Of a DNA stretch of 33,182 nt, positions 14,613 through 22,374 are shown piece after piece. The position numbers were made by a program, and so were the translations under genes. Every line of letters starts with the position of its first letter. Position 1 is the stretch's first letter. Below the pieces are notes generated by a model that was not told where the DNA came from, ran no database searches, and saw only the letters and a program-made list of their open reading frames with translations. The DNA comes from Treponema sp. Lineage in GTDB: Bacteria > Spirochaetota > Spirochaetia > Treponematales > Breznakiellaceae. The stretch is taken from assembly GCA_009787835.1 (NCBI GenBank), contig WQSN01000032.1:244-33425 (forward strand), given 5' to 3'.

Positions 14613-15998
14613 TTGAAAAAACAAAAAGAGCTTATCTATAAATGTTCCTCCTGCGGGCGCGAAGAGCCGAAATGGCTTGGCCGTTGTCCCGAATGCGGTG
14701 AATGGAATACCTTGACAGAAACCGCCGCAAGAAACAATGAAGGCAGGAACGTTAAATCAAATAAAAGCTTTCCGCGAATTCTGCCGCTATCGACAGTAGA
14801 CCCGCTGGAGGGAAGCCGCATTGGAAGCGGTATCGGCGAACTGGATCGCGTGCTTGGCGGCGGAATTATGAAGCGTTCTGCAGTGCTGGTCGGCGGTGAA
14901 CCCGGCATCGGTAAATCAACCTTGCTGCTACAGGCAGCCGCTTCTGTGCAGACAAAAGGGCGTATTTTATATGTTTCCGGCGAAGAATCCGCAGGCCAGT
15001 TAAGGTTAAGAGCGGACAGGCTGGGTTTAAGCGGCAGCAAGAGCGCCATGGAACGAATAGAAATCCTTTGCACCGGAAACCTTGAAGAAATTGAGACAGT
15101 TCTTAATGCTGTAAATCCGGTTTTGGTGCTGGTAGATTCCGCGCAGACCTTGTTTTCAGCTGACGCCGGTTCCGCTCCCGGCGGCGTAAACCAGATGAAG
15201 TTTTGCGCTTTTGAATTAATTGAATGGGTTAAGGAACATGACGCGGCCTTATTTTTAACAGCCCATGTTACCAAGGAAGGATTGATTGCCGGTCCTAAAA
15301 CACTGGAACACATGGTAGATACAGTTCTTTACTTTGAACAGAATGATAAAACAACAGGTTTAAGCGGAACCGCCGATTGCCGTTTTCTGCGCGCCGCTAA
15401 AAACAGGTTTGGCTCAATTGATGAAATTGGTATTTTCATCATGGGAGAACAGGGGCTTTCATCAATTGAAGATACAGGCCGTCTGTTTTTGGTCAGACGG
15501 GAAGGGGATCTGCCATCAGGGGTAGCCACAGCGGCTGTGCTTGAAGGTTCCAGGACAATCTTGGTGGAGATTCAGGCACTGACAATTCCCGCAAAAGGCA
15601 CGATAAGCCGGGTTTTTTCTGATAAGATAGATTCAGGCAGGGTTTCGCGTGTTGCCGCCGCTCTTGAAAAACATCTTGGGCTGAGGCTCTCAGATCAGGA
15701 TTTGTATGTAAACGCTGCGGGAGGAATTCGCATAACGGAAGTCGGCGTTGAACTTGCTCTCGCCTGCGCCCTTTATTCAGCCCGCACAGGTCTTGCACTT
15801 CCCGCGGATTTAGCGATTGCGGGAGAGCTTTCCCTGACAGGAGAGATTCGGCCTGTACGACGTCTTTCAGGCCGGGTTAAAACTGCGGTAAATCTTGGGT
15901 TTAGCGCTTTTCTCGGACCCGCCGCGGAAGCTCAGTCTTTATCAGAATTACGCGTAACAAACGACATAAAATCCGCGATTAAATTGATATATGGATGA
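14613..15998 (+). CDS. radA: DNA repair protein RadA (Sms)
   Basis: Branch-migration ATPase in recombinational repair, 461 residues as usual. In order: the N-terminal zinc finger CSSCG...CPECG (residues 11-31), the RecA-like ATPase with Walker A GGEPGIGKSTLL (about 94-105), the RadA-specific KNRFG motif inside AAKNRFGSIDEIG, and the Lon-protease-like C-terminal domain (about 300-461) with VNAAGGIRITEVGVELALACAL. The start is a TTG codon at 14613, just upstream of the zinc finger. A weak GGAG at 14599-14602 may serve as ribosome-binding site. It follows tk by 71 bases and ends before the AT-rich region leading to the RRM gene. Confidence 0.97.
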   Translation: MKKQKELIYKCSSCGREEPKWLGRCPECGEWNTLTETAARNNEGRNVKSNKSFPRILPLSTVDPLEGSRIGSGIGELDRVLGGGIMKRSAVLVGGEPGIGKSTLLLQAAASVQTKGRILYVSGEESAGQLRLRADRLGLSGSKSAMERIEILCTGNLEEIETVLNAVNPVLVLVDSAQTLFSADAGSAPGGVNQMKFCAFELIEWVKEHDAALFLTAHVTKEGLIAGPKTLEHMVDTVLYFEQNDKTTGLSGTADCRFLRAAKNRFGSIDEIGIFIMGEQGLSSIEDTGRLFLVRREGDLPSGVATAAVLEGSRTILVEIQALTIPAKGTISRVFSDKIDSGRVSRVAAALEKHLGLRLSDQDLYVNAAGGIRITEVGVELALACALYSARTGLALPADLAIAGELSLTGEIRPVRRLSGRVKTAVNLGFSAFLGPAAEAQSLSELRVTNDIKSAIKLIYG

Positions 15999-16067
15999 AA
16001 ATATTTGACAAAATTCCCATATTTTTAAAAAACTTTCTAAAAAACCAGTCAAAAATTTAAAAATGAC

Positions 16068-16097
16068 TTGACAATATTGGTGTTTTCAGTTTATATT
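16068..16097 (+). promoter_or_regulatory. Promoter of the RRM gene and its long leader
   Basis: A perfect TTGACA (16068-16073) is followed at 17-18 bases by TTATAT/TATATT (16091-16097). Transcription would start near 16104, about 305 bases before the RRM start codon. A second TTGACA at 16005-16010 lacks a good -10 box. Confidence 0.75.
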
Positions 16098-16103
16098 CTT
16101 TTT

Positions 16104-16408
16104 AGTTGGTGATTTTTTTTATTTTATGGAATATGTATTTTTGCGGTTTTTATTGAAATCCGCGGGGTTTAGGGGTTCTGTTTTTGTTGATTGCCTGTCG
16201 TTTTTCTCCCTTAACAATTTATCATCTTATTTTCTCATGCGCCGGAATGGGCACAAGGGAGTTTGAGTCGCTTGCTTTTGCGGGCGTGAATACTTGGACG
16301 TAAGTCTTGGGCCTCGGATAACGAGACCAGCGTGCCCGGACGTGAATGCAGACCGGCGTTACCTGCTAAGGGTAATTTCTGTTTGTTCCGGGTGAAGGAA
16401 TTTTCTCA
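16104..16408 (+). promoter_or_regulatory. Long structured 5' leader of the RRM gene
   Basis: The gap from radA to the RRM gene is 410 bases with no ORF. Its first part (15999-16200) is very T/A-rich. The last 160 bases are GC-richer and fold locally. GGGCAC (16249-16254) pairs with GTGCCC (16332-16337) around three small hairpins: CGCTTGC/GCGGGCG with a TTTT loop (16269-16286), ACTT/AAGT (16292-16305) and CTCG/CGAG (16313-16325). A further hairpin, TTACC/GGTAA (16359-16375), lies before the ribosome-binding site GAAGGAA. A long leader on a small RNA-binding protein gene resembles cold-shock or autoregulated mRNAs. Alternatively this is a separate small RNA. I recognise no known RNA family. 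Confidence 0.5.
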
Positions 16409-16690
16409 ATGGCCAAGAAATTGTATGTCGGTAATCTTTCCTACAACACAACCGAAGATGGTCTGCGTAACCTCTTTTCGGGTTTTGGCGCCGTAGCATC
16501 TGTCAAGATCATTTTTGACCGTGAAACCGGCAACTCAAAAGGTTTCGGCTTTATCGAAATGAGCGGCGATGATGAAGCAGTCGCGGCAATCGCTGGTACC
16601 AACGGCCGCGAATACGATGGACGCAAACTGCGCGTTAACGAAGCGATGGATAAACCTCGCCGTGAACGCGGCGGCGGCGGGAACTGGTAA
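16409..16690 (+). CDS. RRM-domain RNA-binding protein
   Basis: A 93-residue protein made of one RNA-recognition motif plus a short Arg/Gly tail. RNP2 is LYVGNL (residues 4-9) and RNP1 is KGFGFIEM (about 44-51), both with the aromatic residues needed to stack on RNA. The tail RRERGGGGNW is typical of the small bacterial RRM proteins described in cyanobacteria and other phyla, often cold-inducible and thought to act as RNA chaperones. The start has the ribosome-binding site GAAGGAA. It is monocistronic: it has its own strong promoter, a leader of about 300 bases, and a terminator right after the stop. The target RNAs are unknown. Confidence 0.95.
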   Translation: MAKKLYVGNLSYNTTEDGLRNLFSGFGAVASVKIIFDRETGNSKGFGFIEMSGDDEAVAAIAGTNGREYDGRKLRVNEAMDKPRRERGGGGNW

Positions 16691-16700
16691 CAGAATGTTA

Positions 16701-16736
16701 ACCCGGCGCCTTTTCAGGTGCTGGGTAATCTTTTTT
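16701..16736 (+). terminator. Rho-independent terminator after the RRM gene
   Basis: A GC-rich stem CCCGGCGCC/GGTGCTGGG (two G-U pairs) with loop TTTTCA is followed by AATC and six T. The stem overlaps the last codons and the stop of the convergent acyltransferase gene. Confidence 0.82.
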
Positions 16737-17595
16737 CTTCCGTTGTTACGTGCATTTTTTCCAGTTCATTCATTATCGCATCCGCGACAGCCTGTTTTTT
16801 ATCTTCATTTTCATCCGCTAAAGAAATAACTTTATTACGGAATTCATTGCAGGAATGAACGGGGCTTACCGTTACACGCACCATGTCCTTATAAACAGCG
16901 TCATTTATCATGTTTGATTTTTGAACGCCCATAATCTGACCGTTCAGCGCGATAAAACACATATAATCAAAAGAGCGGATATAAGCGTCAATATCCCGGA
17001 CGCCTTTTTTTGATTCAGGCGCCCATGGACGGTAACGCGTTCCTGACGGAAAAACCAGAATTAACTTACCATTGTATTTATTCCTGATAATGGCTTTCAT
17101 GGCTGCGCGGTTAATGGCGTTGCCGCGTAATATTTCAGCCTTGTCTTTTTCCGGGTCAAGATCCTGCAGGGTACGGCTTGGATAGATTACTATCCTGGAA
17201 TACGCGCCGGCGAATGCGGCAATGGCGCGGTTATCTTCATTCAGTTTCATCCCGGCGATTGCGATAAACGCGTTTCCGATTTCATTACCCCGGCCTCCAG
17301 CTTTGCGCGTCATTAGCGATACAATTGAAAGATCCAGATTGCTGTAATGCTCTGAGAGTAACAGGCATGATTTTCCCGATTCAGCTTTCTCATACAGGTC
17401 TTCAAGATTTTCCAATCCTTCAAGTCCGCTTCCCTCAAGCGCGAGAGTTTCTACCATTTCATCCAGAATTGGCAGAATGTCCGGATTTCCCTCCTGAAAT
17501 ACATTATCTTCCGTTATTACACCGGGAACATTAGCGGTACTAATCGCTCTTTTTATCTGATCATGAAAAAATGTATTTAGTGTTCCTACCATCAT
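16714..17595 (-). CDS. PlsC-like glycerophospholipid acyltransferase
   Basis: Predicted acyltransferase of the PlsB/PlsC family, which moves fatty acyl groups onto glycerol-3-phosphate or its 1-acyl form in membrane lipid synthesis. About 293 residues. The catalytic HX4D motif is seen in LLSEHYSNLDLS, and FPSGTRYRPW stands in for the family's second block FPEGTRS. No strong membrane helix is evident, so the protein may be soluble or peripheral. The frame is open from a TTG at 17610, but that codon overlaps the ribosome-binding site GGGAG (17607-17603), which is ideally spaced for ATG 17595; that start is chosen. It lies 21 bases after peptidase T on the same strand, probably in one transcript. 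Which step it catalyses cannot be settled by motifs alone. Confidence 0.8.
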   Translation of the reverse strand: MMVGTLNTFFHDQIKRAISTANVPGVITEDNVFQEGNPDILPILDEMVETLALEGSGLEGLENLEDLYEKAESGKSCLLLSEHYSNLDLSIVSLMTRKAGGRGNEIGNAFIAIAGMKLNEDNRAIAAFAGAYSRIVIYPSRTLQDLDPEKDKAEILRGNAINRAAMKAIIRNKYNGKLILVFPSGTRYRPWAPESKKGVRDIDAYIRSFDYMCFIALNGQIMGVQKSNMINDAVYKDMVRVTVSPVHSCNEFRNKVISLADENEDKKQAVADAIMNELEKMHVTTEEKRLPST

Positions 17596-17616
17596 ATTAT
17601 TTTCTCCCAATTTTTT

Positions 17617-18849
17617 TTACCGTATTTTTATCAGTTCAATGATTACTTTACAGGCTGCGCACATTTCACTCACGCTTACCCATTCAAGGCGGCTGTGAAA
17701 ATTCCGGCCTCCCGTAAAAATATTAGGCGTGGGAATACCCATTTCTGTCAGCACGGAACCGTCAGTTCCGCCCCTGATTGGTTTTAATTTCCATTCAATG
17801 CCTGAATTTTTCATTGCCTGTTTCAATCTTTCCAGCGCTTCAGGCTTTTCATCAATTTTGGATTTCATATTATAATACTGAGGCTGCGTTTTTACGATTA
17901 CCTTTCCGCCCGGAAACTGCGCTTCCACTGTTCCTGCGAAAACATTTAACGCTTCAATGCGGCTCTTCATGCTGTCAGAATCAAAATCACGCAGGAAAAC
18001 TTCCAGCACGGCGTTTTCCAAATCTCCTGATATTTCCATGGGACAGTAATAACCATAGTAGCCGTCTGTCGCTTCCGGGCTTTCGCTGCGCGGCAGCAGC
18101 ACCGCGAAACTGGCCGCCATGAGCGCCGCGTTCGCGAGTATTCCCCTTGCCGCGCCGACATGGATCACCCTGCCTTTAAATTCAATATCGGCTTTCCAGG
18201 CATTAAAACATTCGCTTTCAATTTCACCTAACGGACCTCCGTCCACCGTGTAGCAGATGGCGGATTTAATTTCATTGATTGGAAAATCAGGCAGTCCTTT
18301 ACCGGTTTCTTCATCGGGAGTAAATACTATCTCAACAGGCCCGTGTTCTGTTTCAGGATGGGTAACAAGGTATTCAATTGCGGCCATTATTTCCGCGATG
18401 CCTGCCTTGTTATCCGCGCCAAGCAGCGTTGTTCCGTCACTGTGGATAATCGCTTTTCCCTTCTGCGCCGCAAGATCCGGCTCTTTTTCCGGATCTAGGA
18501 AAAGGCCTCCCGCAAGTTCAATTTTACCGCCGTTATAATTCTGCACATGCTGAGGTTTCACATCCCTTCCGCTAACATCGCTTGCGGTGTCAATATGCGC
18601 AAGAAACCCCACAGGCGGCAGACCTTCTTTCCCGGGACTTGGCGGCAGGCGGGCTATCACATAACAGTAGTCTGTGACTTTTGCATCCTTCAGCCCGATT
18701 TCGAAAAGCTCGTCACGTAACGCCCTGGCGAGATTCCACTGCCCCAGTGTCGAAGGAGTTGCTTCATTGCCTCTATCGCTTTCTGTGTCATAACAGACAT
18801 ATCTCAAAAACCGCGGAACCAGAAGGTTTTCCAATTCTTGATCGTTCAT
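17617..18849 (-). CDS. pepT: Peptidase T (tripeptide aminopeptidase)
   Basis: Zinc-dependent M20 aminopeptidase that removes the N-terminal residue from tripeptides in the cytoplasm. With the start at MNDQELENLL it has 410 residues, matching E. coli PepT (408). Metal-site motifs seen are GFLAHIDTASD, TTLLGADNKAGIAEIM, the catalytic PDEETGKG, VDGGPLGEIE, and the C-terminal GGTDGSVLTEMGIPTPN with NFHSRLEWV. An in-frame start at 18918 would add a hydrophobic stretch that looks like a signal peptide; it is rejected because PepT is cytosolic and TATACT stands 6 bases before ATG 18849. It is followed by the PlsC-like gene and lies 80 bases after rimO on the same strand. Confidence 0.94.
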   Translation of the reverse strand: MNDQELENLLVPRFLRYVCYDTESDRGNEATPSTLGQWNLARALRDELFEIGLKDAKVTDYCYVIARLPPSPGKEGLPPVGFLAHIDTASDVSGRDVKPQHVQNYNGGKIELAGGLFLDPEKEPDLAAQKGKAIIHSDGTTLLGADNKAGIAEIMAAIEYLVTHPETEHGPVEIVFTPDEETGKGLPDFPINEIKSAICYTVDGGPLGEIESECFNAWKADIEFKGRVIHVGAARGILANAALMAASFAVLLPRSESPEATDGYYGYYCPMEISGDLENAVLEVFLRDFDSDSMKSRIEALNVFAGTVEAQFPGGKVIVKTQPQYYNMKSKIDEKPEALERLKQAMKNSGIEWKLKPIRGGTDGSVLTEMGIPTPNIFTGGRNFHSRLEWVSVSEMCAACKVIIELIKIR

Positions 18850-18855
18850 TGGATA

Positions 18856-18861
18856 AGTATA
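18856..18861 (-). promoter_or_regulatory. Putative -10 box of pepT
   Basis: TATACT on the minus strand, 6 bases before ATG 18849. The -35 region is poor. There is no ribosome-binding site at this start. Confidence 0.4.
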
Positions 18862-18929
18862 CAGGGCGCATATAAAAAATAATAGGGCAGATGATGGAAG
18901 AATACGCGTAAAAACCATAACGCTCTTTG

Positions 18930-20342
18930 TTAGAGTATTTGCACTTCCAAATCAAAGCCGTTTCGGGCGGTTATTTTACAGGGAACAAGCGTTCCTGTAT
19001 GCAGAATTTTGCCGTCTTTATTTCCGTTTATTATAACCGCTGAACCGTCAATGTCAGGCGCCTGACAGTAGAGCCTTCCAAGAAAGATATCTTCGGCGCC
19101 GGCGGCGGAAATTTTTTCTTCGGTCAATACATCCATGGTTAAGCCTGTAAAACGTTCCATTTTTCTTTCTGTAATTGGGATCTGGCGCTCTTCAATTATT
19201 TTTTTTCGCGCTGCCGCTGTTTTTTTTGGAACTTTTCCTTTCATGGAATACGCCGCAGTGCCTTCTTCTCCTGAGTATGTAAAACAGCCAAGCCAGTCCA
19301 GCGCGGCTTTTTCCTGAAAAGCACATAACATTTCAAAATCTTCATTTGTTTCGCCGGGGAAGCCAAGCAGAAAGGTTGAGCGGATAACAGCGCGCTCCAG
19401 CCGGCCGCGGATAATTGCAAGTAACGCAAGATATTTTTCGGCTGTTCCGCGCCGGTTCATGGCGGCGAGAATTTTAGGGGACGCGTGCTGGAAGGGAATG
19501 TCAAAATAGGGGAGGAATCGTTCGTCTCTTTCCATAATGTCAAGAATTTGCACAGGAAAATGATCGGGGTGGATGTAAAGAAGACGCACCCAAAATTTTC
19601 CTTTCAATGCGGAAATAGCGTCTAGCAGTTGCGGTAATTTTGAAGCAATGACGGATGTTTTATTTGACTTTTTTGCGGTTGAATCCGGCGCAAAAGCGCC
19701 AATGTCCTGCCCGATTATACAGATTTCTTTTATACCGCGGTTTATAAGAGCGCGGTACTCCTGTAATATATCAGGTATTGAACGGCTTACCTGTTTTCCG
19801 CGTATCAGAGGAATGGCGCAGTATGAACAGTTATTGCTGCAGCCTTCGCTTATTTTTACATAAGCCGATCCCGGCAATGATAAAAGCGGTCTTTCTCCCG
19901 CAGAGTACAGGGCTGAAGTCTGGGATTTGGGAGTTGATAATTTTAAGTTTGCTGTTTTTATTTGTGGGTTGATAATGGAATTTGCAGATACAATCTTTTC
20001 CGCGATCTGTACAGCTTGCTCCGCCATGAAAGACCCCTGATATTCAGTTCCCATAAAAGCGCAGGCTTCTGGAAGTATTTCTGCAAGCTCTTTCGCGTAA
20101 CGCTGTGCAAGGCAGCCTGCCAGGAGTATTTTTTTACCGGGATATGTTTTATGCCATCCCAGGACAGCGTTAATGGATTCCTGTTTGGCGCTTTCGATAA
20201 AGCCGCAGGAATTAACGATTATTAAATCCGCGGATTCAGCTTCAGATACGTTTTCCCATCCCGCTTTGTTCAGGCCGGACATCATGTTTTCCGCGTCAAC
20301 CTGATTTTTTACGCAGCCGAACAGGTCAAGAAAATATTTCAT
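18930..20342 (-). CDS. rimO: Ribosomal protein S12 methylthiotransferase RimO
   Basis: Radical-SAM enzyme that adds a methylthio group to the conserved aspartate of ribosomal protein S12. The N-terminal UPF0004 domain has the three cluster cysteines in LFGCVKNQ, NSCGFIES and AGCLAQRY. The radical-SAM cluster is C168, C172 and C175 in SEGCSNNCSYCAIPLIRG. IPFQHASPKILAAMNRRG and the C-terminal TRAM domain follow. At 470 residues it is longer than most RimO proteins (about 440). The surplus includes a low-complexity linker at about residues 110-150, encoded partly by imperfect 7-base repeats (19922-19976). The ORF starts 16 bases after rodZ ends, so it should be in the lolA-like/rodZ operon. No clear ribosome-binding site is seen. 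Confidence 0.95.
   Translation of the reverse strand: MKYFLDLFGCVKNQVDAENMMSGLNKAGWENVSEAESADLIIVNSCGFIESAKQESINAVLGWHKTYPGKKILLAGCLAQRYAKELAEILPEACAFMGTEYQGSFMAEQAVQIAEKIVSANSIINPQIKTANLKLSTPKSQTSALYSAGERPLLSLPGSAYVKISEGCSNNCSYCAIPLIRGKQVSRSIPDILQEYRALINRGIKEICIIGQDIGAFAPDSTAKKSNKTSVIASKLPQLLDAISALKGKFWVRLLYIHPDHFPVQILDIMERDERFLPYFDIPFQHASPKILAAMNRRGTAEKYLALLAIIRGRLERAVIRSTFLLGFPGETNEDFEMLCAFQEKAALDWLGCFTYSGEEGTAAYSMKGKVPKKTAAARKKIIEERQIPITERKMERFTGLTMDVLTEEKISAAGAEDIFLGRLYCQAPDIDGSAVIINGNKDGKILHTGTLVPCKITARNGFDLEVQIL
19922..19976 (+). repeat. Imperfect 7-base-periodic repeat in the rimO linker
   Basis: Two 17-base copies, at 19925-19941 and 19960-19976, match at 15 positions and are 35 bases (five heptamers) apart; both end in TTGATAAT. 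Adjacent units read GGGATTT and GGGAGTT, similar to the heptamers in the leuS insert but on the antisense strand of the host gene. The tract encodes about residues 122-141 of RimO, a linker absent from typical members. Confidence 0.6.
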
Positions 20343-20358
20343 TCACAGGTGATATTTT

Positions 20359-21474
20359 TTAATTGCTGGTTTCAAGCCGGACAAGAACAAGCCTGAAGCG
20401 GTTATCATCGTCTCTTACCCAGCGTATATCTGTTACTACGACTTCACCGGCTGTGCCGATTTCGACAGGCACTGTACGTCCGCCGCCGATAACCTGAAAC
20501 CTCGCGGCCTGCGCGTTTGATGTCCAGATGCGAATGCCGTTCTGAGCCTGTATGTTGAGTTCATCGTTGCGCTGAAAATATTGCTGATTTGTTCCGGCGC
20601 GGTCGCGTTCACTGAGAATTTCCCAGCGGAACATGCAATACCCCTGAAAATTTACCTGTAATGTAAACGGAAACGCGCTTGAATAAACGCTTGTGTTAGG
20701 CACAGGCAAAATGGTAGTGATGATTGTACTTGATGTATTTGTTGTCTCGGTAATGTCCCTTAAACCTTCCATGTCCAATGACAGCGAATCTGTCAATGTA
20801 AAGTGGATTAAGGCTCCCATATCAGCGTTGTTCTTCGCGAAATCGGCTACCGTTATGCGCAACTCAGGCATGCCGTCGCTGTTTAAATCGATATTGGCTT
20901 CCTGGCTTAAATCAAGGATCACGGAGCCTCCCGGGGTGCGGATTGTTATCGCTTCTCCAAGGTTGACCAGTTCCAGCTTGTAGATGCTGGAATATAAAGG
21001 AATTAAAATAGAATCGTCCCTGTATAACCGCCGTTCCAGATAATTGCCTTCCATCATGTATTCGGACGGAGCGCGGCTTAAAGGTCTGTTATTAACAGGT
21101 TTTTTTTCCCTGATAAACAACAGATAGTAGACGCCGTATCCTATCGCGCCCAGTACAATTAAAATCAATAAAACGGGAATAATGATTCTGGGGAGTTTCG
21201 ATCTGGGTCTTAGAAGCTGTTCTACCGGAATCGGCTGTTCCTGAATGCAAAGCGCTCTGTAAAGTGAAATTAATTTTTGTACATCAAGATCAAGATACGC
21301 TCCGTAATTTTTTAGAAAGCCTATAACATACGGTTCGCCCGGGAAAACGCTGAAATTTTCCGCTTCAAGCGCTTCTAAATAGCGAATCGATATATTGGTA
21401 TCACGGCTTATCTGATCAAAACTAAGTTCTTTTTCAAGACGGACGTTTTTTAATTTTTCACCAAGAGATTCCAT
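20359..21474 (-). CDS. rodZ: RodZ-like cytoskeletal/morphogenesis protein
   Basis: Bitopic membrane protein that in other bacteria links MreB to the cell-wall elongation machinery. The 371 residues show an N-terminal XRE-type helix-turn-helix (about 1-75, with LGEKLKNVRLEKELSFDQISRD), a basic stretch RPRSKLPR, one membrane helix (about 93-116, IIIPVLLILIVLGAIGYGVYYLLF) and a long periplasmic beta-rich region that ends in a DUF4115-like segment with PVEIGTAGEVVVTDIRW. The ribosome-binding site GGGAGGA is well placed before ATG 21474. It lies 15 bases after the lolA-like gene and 16 bases before rimO. The extended periplasmic part (over 100 residues between the helix and the final domain) is longer than in E. 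coli-like members. Confidence 0.87.
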   Translation of the reverse strand: MESLGEKLKNVRLEKELSFDQISRDTNISIRYLEALEAENFSVFPGEPYVIGFLKNYGAYLDLDVQKLISLYRALCIQEQPIPVEQLLRPRSKLPRIIIPVLLILIVLGAIGYGVYYLLFIREKKPVNNRPLSRAPSEYMMEGNYLERRLYRDDSILIPLYSSIYKLELVNLGEAITIRTPGGSVILDLSQEANIDLNSDGMPELRITVADFAKNNADMGALIHFTLTDSLSLDMEGLRDITETTNTSSTIITTILPVPNTSVYSSAFPFTLQVNFQGYCMFRWEILSERDRAGTNQQYFQRNDELNIQAQNGIRIWTSNAQAARFQVIGGGRTVPVEIGTAGEVVVTDIRWVRDDDNRFRLVLVRLETSN

Positions 21475-21489
21475 GGTTCCTCCCGCTCA

Positions 21490-22218
21490 TTAATCAGAAT
21501 CCCTGAATAGAAAATTGTGATATATATTTGATGCCGGAGGATGATCGAAAATGAATCTCTGTTCCGGAATTCCCTGATTAGTTCTGATATTGGTAAAGTC
21601 AAAACGCACATCGCCGTCCGCAATTGTCCGCCCTTCGATCCTGCGGATTAACAAAGTGTCCGGATTGATACTAAGCATTATTTCCCTGAATCCTTCGGAA
21701 ATTGAACGCCTTGTCAGACGCAGCCTTATCACCATTTCCCTGGAATTATTATCCAATGGGACAGGAGAAGGGCCGACATCATAGGATGATACATAATTGT
21801 TTCTGAGCATTGTTAACCCCTGGGCGCTTGCCAATGCCGCTCCCGAGGCGCTGGATCTTCTTGTCTGATTGATGCTCTGATTTAATACCATCCTGTAATC
21901 CGGCAGATAAATTGTAAGCAGTTCCCCGTTGAATATTATCGCCTGATCCGCCGGTCTGGTAAAATCTATTCTTAAAAAAGACGGCGATAAATGATTTACA
22001 ACACCTATCATATCTCCGCTGTTGCCGGAACGCATTACAATGTTCGCTTCATAATCCCTTATGGAGCCGTAACGTTCCGAGACCATTCTCAGAAAGCCGT
22101 CTGCGGTGACTATTTCCTGACATTCAAGCGGGCTGCCCGTATACTGGCTGATATTTAATATTAATAAAAAACCGAGGAAAACCCACTGTTTTTTTAAGAA
22201 AATTCCTTGTTTAAGCAT
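21490..22218 (-). CDS. LolA-like outer-membrane lipoprotein carrier protein
   Basis: A 242-residue secreted protein with the LolA/COG2834 pattern: an N-terminal hydrophobic signal (KKQWVFLGFLLILNIS), then repeated beta strands such as VMRSGNSGDMIGVVNHLSPS, LRIDFTRPADQAIIFNGELLTIYLPDYR, and a C-terminal LSINPDTLLIRRIEGR and DVRFDFTNIRTNQGIPEQRFIF. LolA proteins ferry lipoproteins across the periplasm, which fits a window with two large lipoproteins, though this link is an inference. An in-frame TTG at 22236 is possible, but TTGCAA-17-TAATAT ends 7 bases before ATG 22218, so that ATG is chosen. First gene of the operon with rodZ and rimO. Confidence 0.82.
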   Translation of the reverse strand: MLKQGIFLKKQWVFLGFLLILNISQYTGSPLECQEIVTADGFLRMVSERYGSIRDYEANIVMRSGNSGDMIGVVNHLSPSFLRIDFTRPADQAIIFNGELLTIYLPDYRMVLNQSINQTRRSSASGAALASAQGLTMLRNNYVSSYDVGPSPVPLDNNSREMVIRLRLTRRSISEGFREIMLSINPDTLLIRRIEGRTIADGDVRFDFTNIRTNQGIPEQRFIFDHPPASNIYHNFLFRDSD

Positions 22219-22225
22219 TATTTCA

Positions 22226-22254
22226 ATATTAGACAAAAGAGTAATTTATTGCAA
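22226..22254 (-). promoter_or_regulatory. Promoter of the lolA-like/rodZ/rimO operon
   Basis: On the minus strand TTGCAA (22254-22249), a 17-base spacer and TAATAT (22231-22226). The ATG at 22218 follows after 7 bases, with no ribosome-binding site: a leaderless layout. Confidence 0.68.
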
Positions 22255-22356
22255 GTGTCGGAATTTAGAAAATGTTTGCTTAACAGGCTTCCTTAATAAG
22301 CGGATGAGTCAATGGTTGTGTACTTATATTCCCCATTCACAAATAAACATCTTTTA

Positions 22357-22365
22357 TGGTATATT
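22357..22365 (+). promoter_or_regulatory. Extended -10 element of smc
   Basis: TGGTATATT, a TGn-extended -10 box, lies 9 bases before ATG 22375. The -35 region is weak. No ribosome-binding site is present. Confidence 0.5.
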
Positions 22366-22374
22366 GAGTAACTT

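Noticed and set aside
14636-15313. 225-codon open frame antisense to radA
   Set aside because: Shadow of radA; Ser/Pro-rich sequence from reversed codons, with no start site or family features.
18850-18918. N-terminal signal-peptide-like extension of peptidase T
   Set aside because: Peptidase T is cytosolic, the family length fits the internal ATG, and a -10 box lies within the extension.
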